Assembly: GCA_013138655.1 (NCBI GenBank)
Contig: WTCI01000214.1
Coordinates: 1-8,546, forward strand
Length of the DNA stretch: 8,546 nt
Source of the DNA: Desulfuromonadaceae bacterium
Lineage (GTDB): Bacteria > Desulfobacterota > Desulfuromonadia > Desulfuromonadales > Geopsychrobacteraceae
Direction: 5' to 3'
The position numbers were made by a program, and so were the translations under genes. Shown piece after piece: positions 1 through 6,615 of the stretch. Under the pieces are notes generated by a model. It made no database searches. It was not told the DNA's origin and was given only the letters and a program-made list of their open reading frames with translations. Numbering within the stretch: the stretch's first letter is position 1; each line of letters starts with the position of its first letter.

Positions 1-66
1 GCGACAAGCAAGGAGTCTAGCCAAACAACCCCGGTGCGTCAAGCACTTTTTTCAATCTTTTCTCCG
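1..66 (-). promoter_or_regulatory. Strong sigma70 promoter P2 with UP element, stable-RNA type, firing leftward
   Basis: Read on the minus strand there is a -35 TTGACG (42-37), a 17-bp spacer and a -10 TAGACT (19-14). An A-rich UP-like tract containing TGAAAAAA lies just upstream (about 64-45). The expected start is near positions 9-5, so the transcript leaves the window at once. The same TGAAAAAA-4nt-TTGACG arrangement recurs in the promoter about 100 bp upstream. A near-consensus -35, optimal spacing and an A-tract are typical of rRNA or tRNA operon promoters. The operon itself is outside the window, so the target is inferred. Confidence 0.72.
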
Positions 67-107
67 CCGCTCCAGGCAGCCAACATCGGCTTCCGTCCCG
101 AGCAACG

Positions 108-182
108 GTGCGCAGTTATATACAATCGGCCCGCATATCGTCAACTGTTTTTTTCAGTTTTTTTGTATTTTTATTTTTTTCC
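108..182 (-). promoter_or_regulatory. Strong sigma70 promoter P1 with long UP element, stable-RNA type, firing leftward
   Basis: On the minus strand there is a -35 TTGACG (144-139), a 17-bp spacer and a -10 ATATAA (121-116; TATATA at 122-117 with a 16-bp spacer is equally possible). Upstream, 182-145 is almost pure A/T with three A-runs, a strong UP-element candidate. The -10 is followed by a G/C-rich discriminator (CTGCGC, 115-110), as at stringently controlled rRNA promoters, and an A near 109 could be +1. No convincing intrinsic terminator separates tyrS from this promoter, so some tyrS transcription may read into the downstream operon. Confidence 0.75.
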
Positions 183-218
183 ATCTAACATATTGATTTA
201 ACGGGTTTTTTATTTCTA

Positions 219-1424
219 TTAAACACTGACAAACCTTGCGAACCGACGCTTACCGACCTGAACAATATATTCCTTATCCAGCACGACCTCCAGATCAGCA
301 TCGTTGACCTTTTCTCCAGCCAAAGACACGGCCCCCTGCTTGACCATCCGTCGCGCCTCACTGTTCGATTTCACCATTCCCGCTTCGGTCATCAGCCGAC
401 AAATCCAGACCGGACCATCGGCAGCAATTTCAAACAGGGGAATTTCATCCGGCAACTGTTTCCGTTTGAACTGACGAACAAACTCTTCAGCGGCAGCCTG
501 GGCCGCCGCTGCACCATGGAAGCGTGCTGTCAGCTCCAAAGCCAGGGCTTTTTTGCTCTCCATCGGGTGCCTCCCCCTCTCTTCACCAGCGACACCATCT
601 TTGACCTTTTGCAGGGTCTCCAGATCAACATCGGAGAGCAGTTCATAATAACGGATCATCAACTCATCGGAGATACTCATCACCTTGCCGTAAATCTCTT
701 TCGCTGGTTCGGTAATGCCGATGTAATTATTAAGCGACTTGCTCATCTTGTTGATACCATCAAGACCTTCAAGCAGCGGCATGGTCAGGACACACTGTGG
801 CTTTTGCCCCTCCTGTTTCTGCAGTTCACGCCCCACCAGCAGGTTGAATTTTTGATCGGTACCCCCCAACTCGACATCCGCCCGCAGGGCAACAGAGTCA
901 TATCCCTGCACCATGGGATAAAGAAATTCATGGATGGCAATCGGCTGCTGACTATGGTAACGCTTGTTAAAGTCCTCCCGCTCCAACATCCGGGCGACGG
1001 TGTATTTGCCGGCCAGGCTGATCAGATCGGCGGCGGACATCTTACTCATCCATTCACTGTTAAACACCACGCGGGTTTTTTTCGGGTCGAGAATCTTGAA
1101 AATCTGTTCCTGGTAAGTCTTGGCGTTTTCCAACACCTGTTCTCTGGTCAGCGACTTACGGGTTTCATTTTTACCGGTCGGATCACCAATCATGCCGGTA
1201 AAATCACCGATCAGGAAACAGATCTCATGGCCAAGATCTTGAAATTGTTTTAGTTTCTGGATTAATACCGTGTGCCCGAGGTGCAGGTCAGGCGCGGTCG
1301 GATCGAAACCGGCCTTGATCCGCAGCGGTCTTCCTTCTTTGAGCCGCTCTTCCAGCTCTGCTTCCACTAAAATCTCCACCGCTCCACGGCGGAGGATCTC
1401 CATCTGCTCTTGTACTGATTTCAT
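219..1424 (-). CDS. tyrS: Tyrosyl-tRNA synthetase (KMSKS-type)
   Basis: Cytoplasmic class I synthetase that activates tyrosine with ATP and loads it onto tRNA-Tyr. Counting from the chosen start, the protein is 401 aa, normal for the family. The Rossmann catalytic domain carries the HIGH-type motif HLGHT (48-52), MIGDPTGK (about 78-85), GGTDQKFN (187-194, tyrosine/tRNA side) and KMSKS (226-230). A C-terminal S4-like RNA-binding domain covers about residues 340-400. A KMSKS loop instead of KFGKT places it with the TyrZ-like branch rather than with E. coli TyrS. I start at ATG 1424 because AAGGA lies 10 nt upstream; a TTG two codons earlier (1430) would leave only 4 nt. It follows ymdB by 35 nt and is probably co-transcribed with it. 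Two strong outward promoters follow its stop. Confidence 0.96.
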   Translation of the reverse strand: MKSVQEQMEILRRGAVEILVEAELEERLKEGRPLRIKAGFDPTAPDLHLGHTVLIQKLKQFQDLGHEICFLIGDFTGMIGDPTGKNETRKSLTREQVLENAKTYQEQIFKILDPKKTRVVFNSEWMSKMSAADLISLAGKYTVARMLEREDFNKRYHSQQPIAIHEFLYPMVQGYDSVALRADVELGGTDQKFNLLVGRELQKQEGQKPQCVLTMPLLEGLDGINKMSKSLNNYIGITEPAKEIYGKVMSISDELMIRYYELLSDVDLETLQKVKDGVAGEERGRHPMESKKALALELTARFHGAAAAQAAAEEFVRQFKRKQLPDEIPLFEIAADGPVWICRLMTEAGMVKSNSEARRMVKQGAVSLAGEKVNDADLEVVLDKEYIVQVGKRRFARFVSV

Positions 1425-1459
1425 TCCCAAGTCATCCTTCGTAAACTTTAGCCGAAGCT

Positions 1460-2236
1460 CTATTTCAGCTGAATTCGTTCTATCTGTTCACAGTGACCAC
1501 TTTGTTCATTCAGGGTCAAAACCACGGCGGAAAGTTGCGGATCCTTTTTAGCGACCTCCAAGCGAACCGGTTGTTGCGTCAAAAAGCGCTGCAAAGCGGG
1601 TTCCTTCAGGTTACCGATAACCGCATCATGACTACCGGTCATGCCGACATCCGTCAGGTAACCGGTTCCCCCGGCCAGAATTTTTTCATCGGCCGTCTGC
1701 ACATGCGTGTGGGTTCCGATCACAGCCGAAACCCGACCGGCAAGATAATGGCCAAGGGCCTGCTTTTCGCTGGTGGCCTCAGCATGGAAATCAACCAAGA
1801 GAAGCGGCGTGGTCTTGCGCAATTCAGCAACCAATTCATCAGCCGCACGAAACGGGCAGTCGAGATTTTTCATAAAAACCCGCCCTTCAAGATTCAACAC
1901 CCCCACCTTGATGCCGGCAGCCGTTTCGTAAATACCGTGGCCACAACCCGGCAACCCCGGCGGATAATTGGCGGGACGCAGCAAACGGCTCTCCCGCCCC
2001 AGGACGTCATTGATCTCTCGTTTGTCCCAGATGTGATTGCCGCTGGTGACGACATCGACACCGGCGGCAAACAGCTCTCGTAAAACACTCCGGGTCAAAC
2101 CGTACCCGGCCGCAGCATTTTCACCATTGGCGACCACCAGATCGATCATCTGTCGATCAATCAACCGATTCAGATGATCTGACAGCATCTTACGCCCGGC
2201 TCGGCCGACAATATCGCCGATAAACAACAGCTTCAC
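1460..2236 (-). CDS. ymdB: YmdB-family metallophosphoesterase (TIGR00282)
   Basis: Predicted dinuclear-metal phosphodiesterase of the YmdB family; the Bacillus member hydrolyses 2',3'-cyclic nucleotides and affects biofilm versus motility decisions. The protein is 258 aa, a normal length. The metal ligands are where the family has them: D8 in GDIVG, E39-N40 in NGEN, N67-H68 in SGNH, H151 in VDFHAE, and H176/H178 in GTHTHVQ. I chose the GTG at 2236 because GGGGAG lies 6 nt upstream and the protein then begins [11 protein letters not shown], the usual N-terminus. The frame stays open upstream to 2260 without a better site. It lies directly downstream of rny, the same order as in Bacillus, which suggests a link to RNA turnover. 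The physiological substrate here is unknown. Confidence 0.93.
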   Translation of the reverse strand: MKLLFIGDIVGRAGRKMLSDHLNRLIDRQMIDLVVANGENAAAGYGLTRSVLRELFAAGVDVVTSGNHIWDKREINDVLGRESRLLRPANYPPGLPGCGHGIYETAAGIKVGVLNLEGRVFMKNLDCPFRAADELVAELRKTTPLLLVDFHAEATSEKQALGHYLAGRVSAVIGTHTHVQTADEKILAGGTGYLTDVGMTGSHDAVIGNLKEPALQRFLTQQPVRLEVAKKDPQLSAVVLTLNEQSGHCEQIERIQLK

Positions 2237-2255
2237 GCTGAACTCCCCAAACATG

Positions 2256-2315
2256 CACACAGGGCTCGTGCTGCCTTCTCCATTGTTTGCAAGAGGAGAG
2301 CGGGCCCTGCGTGTG
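2256..2315 (-). promoter_or_regulatory. Nested stem-loop in the rny-ymdB gap
   Basis: In the 102-nt gap the minus-strand transcript can form an outer stem between 2315-2304 and 2265-2256. Ten pairs form (CAGGGC with GCCCTG, CACA with TGTG), interrupted by a 2-nt CG bulge. The 38-nt loop holds a second stem, UCUCC (2299-2295) with GGAGA (2281-2277). No U-run follows, so it is not an ordinary intrinsic terminator. The stem ends about 8 nt before the ymdB Shine-Dalgarno. A role in mRNA processing, 3'-end protection of rny or translation of ymdB is inference. Confidence 0.35.
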
Positions 2316-2338
2316 GCAAATGAATTATTCGCGGCAAC

Positions 2339-3904
2339 CTATTTTGCGTATTCAACCGCGCGGGTTTCCCGGATGACATTGACTCGGATCTGTCCAGGAT
2401 AAGTCATTTCCAGCTCAATCTTTTGCGCGATATCTTTGGCCAGCACATGCGAGTAATCATCAGAAATCTCGTCACTGGCGACAATGACACGGATTTCACG
2501 CCCAGCCTGGATGGCAAAACAACCAGTCACACCACTGAAGGAAGTACCGATCTGCTCCAGATCACGTAACCGCTTGACGTAGGTTTCCAGAGTCTCGCGA
2601 CGAGCACCGGGCCGGGCTCCGGAAAGAGCATCAGCAGCCTGAACCAAAATCGCCAGCACAGTATCCGGCTTTTCATCCTCGTGGTGAGCAGCAATGGCAT
2701 GCACAATTTTCGGTGACTCCCCATACTTGCGAGCCAGATCCCCACCGTTGACAGCATGTGAACCTTCCAGTTCGTGACTGACCGCCTTACCGATATCATG
2801 CAACAGTCCGGCCCGTTTGGCCTGTTTGACGTTGATCCTCAACTCTGCTGCCATCATACCGCACAAGAAAGCAACCTCGATGGAGTGCGTCAGGACATTC
2901 TGTCCATAAGAGGTCCGGTACTTAAGCATTCCGAGCAGTTTGATGATTTCCGGATGAATCCCGTGCACCCCGACATCAAAGGTGGCCTGTTCACCCGCCT
3001 GACGGATCTCCTCATCAACCTCCTGCTGAGCCTTCTCAACCAGCTCCTCAATCCGCGCCGGATGGATCCGGCCATCGGCAATCAAACGCTCCAGGGCAAT
3101 CCGGGCAACTTCACGGCGCACCGGATTGAATCCGGAAATCACAACCGCCTCAGGAGTATCATCAATAATCAAGTCAATACCGGTTGCTGCTTCGATAGCA
3201 CGGATATTACGCCCCTCACGGCCGATAATCCGCCCCTTCATTTCATCCGAAGGCAAAGGGACAACGCTGACCGTCTTTTCCACGACAAAATCACCGGCGT
3301 AACGCTGAATTGCCACGGCCATAATTTTTTTGGCCTTTTTATCAGCAACCTCATGCGCTTCATCTTCAATCTTCCTGATATTCTTGGCCGCGTCATGGCG
3401 GGCTTGACTGAGCATCGAATCAATCAGTTGCTGCTTGGCCTGTTCACCGCTCATACCGGAGATTTTCTCCAGTTGCCTACGCTGCTCTGTCAGAGTCTGA
3501 TCAATTTCGGCAGTTTTCTGCTGCAAACTTTCCCCCTGCTGACGAAGCTGGCTTTCTTTGTTGGTCAACTCTTCACTGCGCCGCTCAATATGATCCTGTT
3601 TGCGCTCAAGGTTTTCCTCTTTTTGCTGCAGACGATTTTCCTGCCCCTGGATTTCCCTCCGCAGCTCACGCGCCTCTTGCTCCCAATCGGCCTTAGCCTG
3701 CAGGACGATATCTTTGGCCTGAATGATAGCCTCTTTACAGATCGTTTCCGATTCTTTGCGGGCGTCGGCAATAAGCTGCTCAGCAACAACTTTGGCATTA
3801 GCAACCGTCGAAGCGGAAAGTTTGCTCCGCAGCAGCATGCCGAGAAATACTCCGGCCCCCAACGCGACCAAAACCATGATGAAAATCAAAATATCCATCT
3901 GCAC
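2339..3904 (-). CDS. rny: Ribonuclease Y
   Basis: Membrane-anchored endoribonuclease that starts mRNA decay and processing. The 521-aa protein has the full family layout: an N-terminal transmembrane helix (about 5-25), a long charged coiled coil (about 35-200), a KH RNA-binding domain with [11 protein letters not shown] (224-234), and an HD hydrolase domain. The HD domain includes H340, the HD pair at 369-370 in LLHDIGKA, H407-H408 and the [13 protein letters not shown] segment (about 423-435). The C-terminal ITYPGQI-like region ([16 protein letters not shown]) is also present. The start is GTG 3904, with GGAGG 8 nt upstream; an ATG two codons later (3898) is possible but further from the Shine-Dalgarno. 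It begins 24 nt after the 5-FCL stop, so co-transcription is likely. Having RNase Y fits delta-type lineages and Firmicutes; most other proteobacteria rely on RNase E. Confidence 0.97.
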   Translation of the reverse strand: MQMDILIFIMVLVALGAGVFLGMLLRSKLSASTVANAKVVAEQLIADARKESETICKEAIIQAKDIVLQAKADWEQEARELRREIQGQENRLQQKEENLERKQDHIERRSEELTNKESQLRQQGESLQQKTAEIDQTLTEQRRQLEKISGMSGEQAKQQLIDSMLSQARHDAAKNIRKIEDEAHEVADKKAKKIMAVAIQRYAGDFVVEKTVSVVPLPSDEMKGRIIGREGRNIRAIEAATGIDLIIDDTPEAVVISGFNPVRREVARIALERLIADGRIHPARIEELVEKAQQEVDEEIRQAGEQATFDVGVHGIHPEIIKLLGMLKYRTSYGQNVLTHSIEVAFLCGMMAAELRINVKQAKRAGLLHDIGKAVSHELEGSHAVNGGDLARKYGESPKIVHAIAAHHEDEKPDTVLAILVQAADALSGARPGARRETLETYVKRLRDLEQIGTSFSGVTGCFAIQAGREIRVIVASDEISDDYSHVLAKDIAQKIELEMTYPGQIRVNVIRETRAVEYAK

Positions 3905-3928
3905 GGTAAAATCCTCCCTTTGCAGAGT

Positions 3929-4507
3929 TTATGGTGAAACTGCTACCTTTTCATAGCAGTGTATAAATTCGGTCTGCGTTGCCAGGAATTGCACAGGTCG
4001 ATCATGCACTTCCCGCGGCAGACACATACATAACTGAAAAGCAAAACAGAGCCCGACAGCCTTCGTCCGTTCTGCGGTATTCGCCAACTCACGATCGTAA
4101 AATCCTTTGCCATAACCCAAACGGTGACCACTGCGGTCAAAGGCAACGCCGGGAACAACAATCAGGTCCATATCGGCAATCGGATACGACTCTCCGGTGG
4201 CCGGCTCGGCAACTCCGAAGCGCCCGGCTGTCAACACTGACAAAGACGTCACCCGACGGAAATCCAGACCCCGCTCAGCCGCCCTGGGAAAACAAACGAT
4301 CTTTCCCGCAGCTACGGCAGCTGCATACAGCTGATCGGTCTGCACTTCATTATTGATCGGGCTATACAACGCCAACACTCGCGCCCGCTGAAAACAGTCA
4401 GCAGCAATCAGCTGTTGTTGAACCTGCCGGCTCAAACGAACACAGGTTGCAACATCAAGCTGCTTACGACGAGCGAGCAACTCTTGCCGAATGTCATGCT
4501 TGGACAT
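3929..4507 (-). CDS. 5-formyltetrahydrofolate cyclo-ligase (5,10-methenyl-THF synthetase)
   Basis: Cytoplasmic enzyme of one-carbon metabolism that converts 5-formyl-THF to 5,10-methenyl-THF using ATP, returning the storage/inhibitory folate to the active pool. The protein is 192 aa, a normal length. Family signatures visible are the basic N-terminus with RQELLARRKQL (7-17), the substrate-site segment YSPINNEVQT (48-57), and the nucleotide-binding stretch VPGVAFD...LGYGKGFYDREL (118-141). The C-terminal HDRPVQFLATQTEF (168-181) also matches. I start at ATG 4507, with GGAG 9 nt upstream and a typical MSKxxIRQELL start; an in-frame TTG at 4531 has no ribosome site. Homologues are called ygfA, fau or MTHFS. 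The gene follows the candidate 6S RNA, as in many proteobacteria, and precedes rny by 24 nt. Confidence 0.94.
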   Translation of the reverse strand: MSKHDIRQELLARRKQLDVATCVRLSRQVQQQLIAADCFQRARVLALYSPINNEVQTDQLYAAAVAAGKIVCFPRAAERGLDFRRVTSLSVLTAGRFGVAEPATGESYPIADMDLIVVPGVAFDRSGHRLGYGKGFYDRELANTAERTKAVGLCFAFQLCMCLPREVHDRPVQFLATQTEFIHCYEKVAVSP

Positions 4508-4513
4508 ATTGAA

Positions 4514-4536
4514 GAGCTCCGGCTGGTACAAAGCTC
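4514..4536 (-). promoter_or_regulatory. Small hairpin over the 5-FCL Shine-Dalgarno
   Basis: In the transcript GAGCU (4536-4532) can pair with AGCUC (4518-4514) across a 13-nt loop. The right arm overlaps the last two bases of the GGAG Shine-Dalgarno (4520-4517) of the 5-FCL gene. The stem is only 5 bp, so any effect on translation is speculative. Confidence 0.2.
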
Positions 4537-4589
4537 AGGGCAGAAAGGATAGAAACAGGCAGGCAGATACAGCTGAAATGGACGGTTGC

Positions 4590-4606
4590 GGCGAATCCCT
4601 CTCGCC
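4590..4606 (-). other. Perfect 5-bp hairpin at the 5' end of the 5-FCL leader
   Basis: GGCGA (4606-4602) and UCGCC (4594-4590) enclose a 7-nt loop. It lies right where the transcript from the 4643-4613 promoter should begin, so it would form the 5' cap structure of the roughly 100-nt 5-FCL leader. No known riboswitch pattern was recognised, and no U-run follows. Confidence 0.3.
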
Positions 4607-4612
4607 TGTGGA

Positions 4613-4643
4613 TTTATAAATCGTCAGGTATTTAACAAGTCAA
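4613..4643 (-). promoter_or_regulatory. Sigma70 promoter for the 5-FCL/rny operon
   Basis: On the minus strand there is a -35 TTGACT (4643-4638), a 17-bp spacer and a -10 TTTATA (4620-4615); the overlapping TTATAA with 18 bp is also possible. The predicted start is near 4608-4606, about 100 nt before the 5-FCL ATG. It sits just downstream of the candidate 6S RNA, so the 5-FCL, rny, ymdB and tyrS genes would have their own promoter as well as any read-through. Confidence 0.6.
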
Positions 4644-4665
4644 CTCAAGTCTCCGAATAACTTAC

Positions 4666-4827
4666 AAAAACTCTCCATGCGCTTTAAGCATTTCGTTTAC
4701 GCCTGATATTCGCGGGTTGACTCACCGCAAACTATAAAACCGGGATAATTATCACCTGCCGAACAGGTGTGTCCATTCAAGTTAGTTCCGAACCAATCTA
4801 TCTAAAAGCCCTGTACACTCAGGGTGA
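4666..4827 (-). ncRNA. ssrS: Candidate 6S RNA (ends approximate)
   Basis: 6S RNA binds sigma70 RNA polymerase as a promoter mimic. The candidate rests on position and fold, not on recognised primary sequence. It lies between zapA and the 5-FCL gene, the classic ssrS locus. Its two ends pair: one continuous 3' strand (4688-4666) pairs with 5' segments AAAAAUCACC (4832-4823), GUGU (4818-4815) and GCUUUUAG (4809-4802). That gives one mismatch in the first block, one in the last, and small 5' bulges between. Near the middle is a terminal hairpin CACCUG-uucgg-CAGGUG (4769-4753). The 3' side of the open centre carries a 7-bp hairpin (4731-4709), and the 5' side a 6-bp hairpin (4796-4782). The length of about 160-170 nt and the closing stem, bubble and terminal stem plan are 6S-like. 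A U5 run (4670-4666) marks a possible 3' end. It could instead be an unrelated structured 3' region of the zapA mRNA. Confidence 0.55.
4811..4825. other. Short hairpin just after zapA
   Basis: CCCTG and CAGGG flank a 6-nt loop (4810-4825 region). On the plus strand it is followed by TGATTTTTAT and on the minus strand by CTTTTAG, so it resembles a weak bidirectional terminator. The 5-bp stem is poor for termination, and the same bases are needed in the alternative 6S closing structure. I treat it as a competing fold rather than a proven terminator. Confidence 0.2.
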
Positions 4828-4831
4828 TTTT

Positions 4832-4861
4832 TATAAAACCGCAAAGCTTCATATTCGGCAA
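4832..4861 (-). promoter_or_regulatory. Possible promoter for the candidate 6S RNA
   Basis: TTGCCG (4861-4856) is followed at 18 bp by TTTATA (4837-4832), placing a start near 4826-4825, where the proposed closing stem begins. Matches to consensus are modest. A better -35 hexamer, TTGACT (4880-4875), sits right after the zapA stop but has no good -10 at normal spacing. Confidence 0.3.
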
Positions 4862-4882
4862 TATATATCGTTATAGTCAACT

Positions 4883-5164
4883 TTAGCAACCAGAATTGCT
4901 TTGTTCCAGTTGACATACAAGCTGCTCAAGCCTTTTTCCCAGTTCCTGCCGATTCTGCTTCTGCTCGTCAAGTAACTGCAGGTGCTGGCCCGCCAAGTTC
5001 AACAGGGTCAACACAGTCAGGTCGCGCGTATCCGTTGAACGCACAGCCGCGGTTTCAGCAAGTTTTTCTTCGACAAAGGCGGCAACCCGCTGGATCTGCC
5101 CGGGGGGCTCCTGACTGCGTAGCGTATACTCTCGCCCCAGAATCCTGACCTGAACACTATACAT
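4883..5164 (-). CDS. zapA: Cell division protein ZapA
   Basis: Z-ring-associated protein that binds and bundles FtsZ filaments at midcell. The 93-aa product shows the family pattern: an N-terminal beta-rich part with VQVRILGREYTLR (about 4-16), then a helix with the VAAFVEEKLAE segment (27-37), a central helix with TVLTLLNLAGQHLQLLDE (50-67), and a C-terminal coiled coil to the end. Length and layout fit ZapA (usually about 90-110 aa). Its ATG shares one base with the stop of the upstream coiled-coil gene (TAATG), so translation is probably coupled. The stop is followed by the 375-bp gap holding the candidate 6S RNA, the typical ssrS neighbourhood, which supports the call. Confidence 0.88.
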   Translation of the reverse strand: MYSVQVRILGREYTLRSQEPPGQIQRVAAFVEEKLAETAAVRSTDTRDLTVLTLLNLAGQHLQLLDEQKQNRQELGKRLEQLVCQLEQSNSGC

Positions 5165-5355
5165 TAAACATCCTCCAGCCCTGCTTCGTCAATTCGACTG
5201 AGAATTTTTTCGACTTCCTGCAACAGCTCATCACGCTCCCGCAACCAGACAGACTTCTCCTGCCGGAGATCATGGCATTCGTCTTCAAGTTTCCGTTTCT
5301 GCGCCAGCAAAGCTGTCACAGCTGTTTCAAGACGATTCAGCAAAACGCTTTCCAT
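5164..5355 (-). CDS. ZapB-like small coiled-coil protein
   Basis: A 63-aa, highly charged protein that is helical over nearly its whole length. Heptad-like hydrophobic spacing (LLNRLETAVTALLAQKRKLEDE, then LRQEKSVWLRERDELLQEVEKIL) predicts a coiled coil, and there is no signal or membrane segment. ZapB in enterobacteria is a coiled-coil Z-ring factor of similar size that binds ZapA. The one-base overlap with zapA (TAATG) points to coupled synthesis and a shared role. AAAGG lies 7 nt before the ATG. Sequence alone cannot separate ZapB from other short coiled coils, so the name rests on context and physical character. It follows ftsY by 50 nt and probably belongs to the same transcript. Confidence 0.7.
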   Translation of the reverse strand: MESVLLNRLETAVTALLAQKRKLEDECHDLRQEKSVWLRERDELLQEVEKILSRIDEAGLEDV

Positions 5356-5405
5356 CGTAAAGCCTTTATAAGTGCGCCCTCAAGGGAAAAGTGCAAATCT
5401 TTCTA

Positions 5406-6593
5406 TCAGCTCTCAAAAAGCGCCGAAATAAACATCGCCGGGTCAAAGGGACGCAGATCATCAATCCCTTCGCCAATTCCGACAAACCGGACCGGCACAT
5501 CCAACTCAGCGGCAATGGCCACAACGATGCCCCCTTTTGCGGTACCGTCAAGCTTCGTCAACGCAATACCATCCAACTGCACGGCTTCGTTAAACAGCTT
5601 AGCTTGAGTTAAAGCATTCTGCCCGGTGGTCGCATCAAGAACCAGCATGCTTTCATGTGGAGCCCCGGGAATCTCACGATCAATGACCCGACGGATCTTT
5701 TTCAATTCTTCCATCAGGTTGACCTTGGTGTGCAACCGACCAGCAGTGTCCAGAATCAACACATCTGCTTTGCGGGCAACTGCGGCCCTAGCGGCATCAA
5801 AAGCGACAGCTCCAGGATCGGCTCCTTCAGCATGCCTGATAACTTCCACTCCGGCCCGCTCTCCCCAGATCTCCAACTGCTCAGCAGCTGCGGCGCGGAA
5901 GGTGTCCCCGGCACCGAGGATGACTTTTTTGCCATCACTGGCCAATTGATTGGCCAATTTACCAACGGTGGTGGTTTTTCCGACACCGTTCACGCCAACC
6001 ACCATGATCACAAAAGGTGCGGCGATAGAGACATCCAGAGGCTTACTCTCGGTCTGCAGGATTTTCTCCAGCTCTTCCATCAACAGCTGCCTGACCTGAT
6101 CGGGTGTTTCCAGCGTTCCTTTCGCCTGACCGGCCTCAAGAGTTCCGATCAATCGCTTGGTGGTCTGCATGCCAAGATCGGCCGTAATCAGGATTTCCTC
6201 AAGTTCTTCGATCAGATCCTCATCGATATTGGGACGTCCGCGCAACAAGCTATCAATACGACCGACCAGAGAAGACTGGGTTTTGGCCAGGCTGCGCTTG
6301 AATCTTGCGGACAGGCTCAGCGGTTCCGGTTCCGGCTTTGCTTCGACTTCTTCAACCGCTTCCTTTGGCGCAACAACCTTTTTTTCTTTCGGTTTCCGCA
6401 AGACGGCCAGCAGGCCGAAAATGACGATAATGACAACCAGCACCACGCCTAAATAAAGCAAACCCAGGGCACCTAAAGTCTGGTACTCCTCAGGGACCCC
6501 GGCGGAGGCCAGCATCCGGGACAACTCAAACACCAAAGAATTGAACCAGGTCATGAAGGATTCAATCCAAGCCATATAATCCAGATCTTTCAC
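5406..6593 (-). CDS. ftsY: Signal recognition particle receptor FtsY
   Basis: SRP-type GTPase that receives ribosome-SRP complexes at the inner membrane through its heterodimer with Ffh. The protein is 395 aa. From the chosen start there is an amphipathic N-terminal stretch, a hydrophobic transmembrane-like segment (about 41-65), an acidic Pro/Glu linker (about 70-95), the N-domain helical bundle (about 96-185), and the G domain. Motifs seen are G1 GVNGVGKTT (200-208), DTFRAAAAEQL (230-240), G3 DTAGRLHTK (282-290), G4 TKLD (346-349), and the closing GIGEGIDDLRPF. I start at GTG 6593, with AGGAG 7 nt upstream; a TTG at 6599 would leave 1 nt. A real membrane segment is unlike E. coli FtsY, which uses an acidic A domain. 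The 168-bp palindrome lies just ahead of its ribosome site. Confidence 0.97.
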   Translation of the reverse strand: MKDLDYMAWIESFMTWFNSLVFELSRMLASAGVPEEYQTLGALGLLYLGVVLVVIIVIFGLLAVLRKPKEKKVVAPKEAVEEVEAKPEPEPLSLSARFKRSLAKTQSSLVGRIDSLLRGRPNIDEDLIEELEEILITADLGMQTTKRLIGTLEAGQAKGTLETPDQVRQLLMEELEKILQTESKPLDVSIAAPFVIMVVGVNGVGKTTTVGKLANQLASDGKKVILGAGDTFRAAAAEQLEIWGERAGVEVIRHAEGADPGAVAFDAARAAVARKADVLILDTAGRLHTKVNLMEELKKIRRVIDREIPGAPHESMLVLDATTGQNALTQAKLFNEAVQLDGIALTKLDGTAKGGIVVAIAAELDVPVRFVGIGEGIDDLRPFDPAMFISALFES

Positions 6594-6615
6594 GTACAAT
6601 CTCCTACTATCAACA

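Noticed and set aside
183..218. Terminator after tyrS
   Set aside because: A/T-rich with an A-run but no stem of useful length on the minus strand.
516..1253. 245-aa plus-strand open frame
   Set aside because: It lies wholly antisense to tyrS, whose HLGHT, KMSKS and S4 motifs are unambiguous; its protein resembles no family and it has no ribosome site.
2774..3937. 387-aa plus-strand open frame
   Set aside because: Antisense shadow of rny, whose KH and HD motifs are intact; the long opening is a codon-bias effect of the real gene.
4508..4531. Eight-residue N-terminal extension of 5-FCL from a TTG start
   Set aside because: The TTG has no Shine-Dalgarno, while the ATG at 4507 has GGAG 9 nt upstream and yields the usual family N-terminus.
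4741..4777. TGGACA-16-GATAAT promoter on the minus strand in the zapA/5-FCL gap
   Set aside because: Good hexamer matches, but the bases form the terminal hairpin of the candidate 6S RNA and no gene starts within reach; 6S RNAs mimic promoters, so a chance match here is expected.
5655..6452. 265-aa plus-strand open frame
   Set aside because: Antisense shadow of ftsY; no recognisable domain and no good start.
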